A model generated the notes under the pieces. It saw only the letters and a list, made by a program, of their open reading frames with translations, had not been told where the DNA came from and did not search any database. Below, piece by piece: positions 6,916-7,738 of a stretch of 7,738 nt of DNA (its first letter is position 1; every line of letters begins with the position of its first letter). A program made the translations under genes and the position numbers. The DNA comes from Mycobacteriaceae bacterium (GTDB lineage Bacteria > Actinomycetota > Actinomycetes > Mycobacteriales > Mycobacteriaceae), in the NCBI GenBank assembly GCA_019242135.1, contig JAFAWC010000076.1, positions 1 through 7,738 on the forward strand, read 5' to 3'.

Positions 6916-6932
6916 CGGAATCGCTTGACGGG
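6916..6932 (+). repeat. Direct repeat copy 1
   Basis: CGGAATCGCTTGACGGG matches copy 2 at 7112-7127 in every base except one extra T; the uninterrupted 11-bp core is CGCTTGACGGG. The core includes TTGACG, which resembles a -35 element, but no -10 follows at the right distance. It may be an operator half or a chance repeat. Confidence 0.45.
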
Positions 6933-7070
6933 GTGGGTCTATTGCGACGGAGACGTTGACACACCAGCAACACCGGACACTTGCGCACCAGTGAGGCGTG
7001 CATGCCGGTCACCGCGCACAGCTGGTGTTAAGCCGATCTGCAGTTTGAGTTCGTTCATGTGCAGCCGCAG

Positions 7071-7097
7071 TGGAATTCAAAATTTACGAGTAGCGTT
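7071..7097 (+). promoter_or_regulatory. Candidate ECF-sigma (SigH/SigE-like) promoter
   Basis: GGAAT at 7072-7076 is followed after 18 nt by GTT at 7095-7097 (CGTTG in context). Mycobacterial SigH and SigE and Streptomyces SigR promoters follow GGAAT/C, 16-19 nt, then GTT, so motif and spacing both fit. The start of transcription would fall near 7102-7106, leaving a leader of about 60 nt before ATG 7167. It suggests stress-induced expression, which is inference. Confidence 0.45.
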
Positions 7098-7111
7098 GAT
7101 GTCGGAAATAC

Positions 7112-7127
7112 CGGAACGCTTGACGGG
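7112..7127 (+). repeat. Direct repeat copy 2
   Basis: CGGAACGCTTGACGGG is the second copy of the repeat at 6916-6932, about 195 bp away and in the same orientation. It lies between the predicted ECF promoter and the ribosome binding site, so it would be inside the 5' untranslated region of the downstream mRNA. Confidence 0.45.
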
Positions 7128-7155
7128 CCGACCGGGCCGTTGCCGCGAGGCTTGT

Positions 7156-7163
7156 GGAGGGGG
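7156..7163 (+). promoter_or_regulatory. Strong ribosome binding site of the DUF7159-like gene
   Basis: GGAGGGGG has its GGAGG core 6 nt before ATG 7167. It is the strongest Shine-Dalgarno in the window and fixes this start. Confidence 0.8.
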
Positions 7164-7166
7164 AAA

Positions 7167-7738
7167 ATGGACGTCGTTCTCGGTGCGTCGATGACACCGA
7201 CGGCGGTGAGCATGGTGGTCGTCGACGCGCACCATGCCGACGGCGCGACGGTCGAGCAGGACAACTTCGACGTCGGGCCCGCCGACGAACCATCGTCTTC
7301 AGGGTTTGAGCAGGTGATCGCCGCGATCAACGGCACGCGCGAGGGGGCGTTCGCCGGCGGCCACCGCTTGGTCTGCACCGGCATCACGTGCAGCGAGCGC
7401 GCCCAGGCGGCGCAGCTGCGCGAGACACTCGCCGAGCATGGCGTCGAGGGCGTCACCGTGGTGACGCCGCTGCAGGCCGCTGTCGCCCTGGCGCACGAGT
7501 CGGCCGGCCGCCTCGGATACGACAAGACCGCGGTGCTGCTGGTCGGTAACGACATGGCGACGCTGTCGGTGGTCGAGAAGGCCGACGACGCCATCGTCGC
7601 TGTCGACAGCCGACCCGTGCCGCAGGGCCAGTCACGGGCCGTGCTGACCGACATGGTGACCGCGCTGCGCGACCACTGGTCCGAGCCCGACGGGTTGGTC
7701 GTCGTCGGGTCGGATCGCGATGTGGCGCTCGTGACGCA
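7167..7738 (+). CDS. DUF7159-like mycobacterial protein with actin/Hsp70-type fold, C-terminus beyond the window
   Basis: The frame is open from ATG 7167 to the right edge, giving 190 complete codons. The opening MDVVLGASMTPTAVSMVVVD (1-20) and the later VLLVGNDMATLSVVEKADD (123-141) look like the two phosphate-binding hairpins of the actin/Hsp70 (ASKHA) fold. The first resembles the start of mycobacterial DUF7159 proteins, which usually continue into a proline- or threonine-rich tail and may be membrane-linked. Residues 98-112 (VVTPLQAAVALAHES) resemble the helix before the second half of the fold. No signal peptide is visible. The function of the family is not established, and no catalytic role should be assumed. 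A strong GGAGG sets the start, and a possible stress-sigma promoter lies about 70 bp upstream. I am confident that the gene is real and moderately so of the family. Confidence 0.8.
   Translation, partial: MDVVLGASMTPTAVSMVVVDAHHADGATVEQDNFDVGPADEPSSSGFEQVIAAINGTREGAFAGGHRLVCTGITCSERAQAAQLRETLAEHGVEGVTVVTPLQAAVALAHESAGRLGYDKTAVLLVGNDMATLSVVEKADDAIVAVDSRPVPQGQSRAVLTDMVTALRDHWSEPDGLVVVGSDRDVALVT

Larger units (their letters stand above)
6891..7166. other. Intergenic regulatory region upstream of the DUF7159-like gene
   Basis: These 276 bp are less GC-rich than the genes around them and carry no credible coding frame. They hold two near-identical copies of CGGAA(T)CGCTTGACGGG near the two ends and an 8-bp inverted repeat (ACACCAGC at 6961-6968, GCTGGTGT at 7021-7028). 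They also hold an ECF-type promoter candidate at 7071-7097 and a strong ribosome binding site at 7156-7163. The density of signals suggests regulated expression of the downstream gene. Confidence 0.55.

Noticed and set aside
6956..6985. A sigma-70-type promoter starting at TTGACA
   Set aside because: TTGACA at 6956-6961 is a perfect -35, but no TANNNT hexamer occurs 16-18 nt downstream.
7113..7141. A second ECF-like promoter, GGAAC then CGTT
   Set aside because: The 20-nt spacing to CGTT (21 to GTT) is longer than the usual 16-19, and the start would fall on the ribosome binding site.
6925..7194. An 89-codon plus-strand frame in the intergenic region
   Set aside because: It would need a TTG start without a ribosome binding site, overlaps the DUF7159-like gene by 28 bp and matches no family.
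7055..7654. A 199-codon minus-strand frame at the right end
   Set aside because: It is antisense to the DUF7159-like gene, which has a strong ribosome binding site and family-like N-terminus.

Overview
The window is GC-rich, dense with genes and reads as chromosomal DNA of a mycobacterium, probably a Mycolicibacterium-type rapid grower. The evidence is the codon use, a WHD-type SAM methyltransferase of the Rv2258c kind, an EspI-like proline-rich ParA/MinD ATPase and a DUF7159-like protein typical of mycobacteria. No rRNA, tRNA, insertion sequence, phage gene or CRISPR array was seen. The genus is inferred from protein families, not from a database match.

Left part (1-4541): a divergent regulator/enzyme cassette. 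On the minus strand, a large AAA/STAND ATPase of the LuxR (MalT-like) regulator type starts at 1183 and runs off the left edge. Opposite it, after a 97-bp gap, lie a 365-residue methyltransferase with an N-terminal winged helix (1281-2378) and, 27 bp later, a 711-residue fusion of a serine alpha/beta-hydrolase with a MurG-like GT-B glycosyltransferase (2406-4541). A methyl transferase, an ester or amide hydrolase and a sugar transferase in one probable operon beside a ligand-type regulator suggest tailoring of a small molecule or lipid. The substrate cannot be read from the sequence.

Middle part (4547-6890): the fusion gene converges, with only 10 bp between, on a minus-strand gene for an EspI-like ATPase (4552-5988). 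A GC hairpin sits in the junction. Divergent from the ATPase gene, a ComF-like phosphoribosyltransferase with a four-cysteine zinc site lies at 6120-6890.

Right part (6891-7738): a 276-bp intergenic stretch has an imperfect direct repeat and an ECF-sigma-like promoter (GGAAT-N18-GTT). It leads into a DUF7159-like actin/Hsp70-fold protein that starts at 7167 with a strong Shine-Dalgarno and runs off the right edge.

A recurring theme is the start architecture. Three genes (starts at 1183, 5988 and 6120) have no Shine-Dalgarno but carry a TAC-N-N-T -10 hexamer exactly 6 nt before the start codon, the geometry of leaderless mycobacterial mRNAs. The methyltransferase and the DUF7159-like gene instead have clear ribosome binding sites. 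Very long open frames antisense to the real genes are composition artefacts of high GC and were left out.
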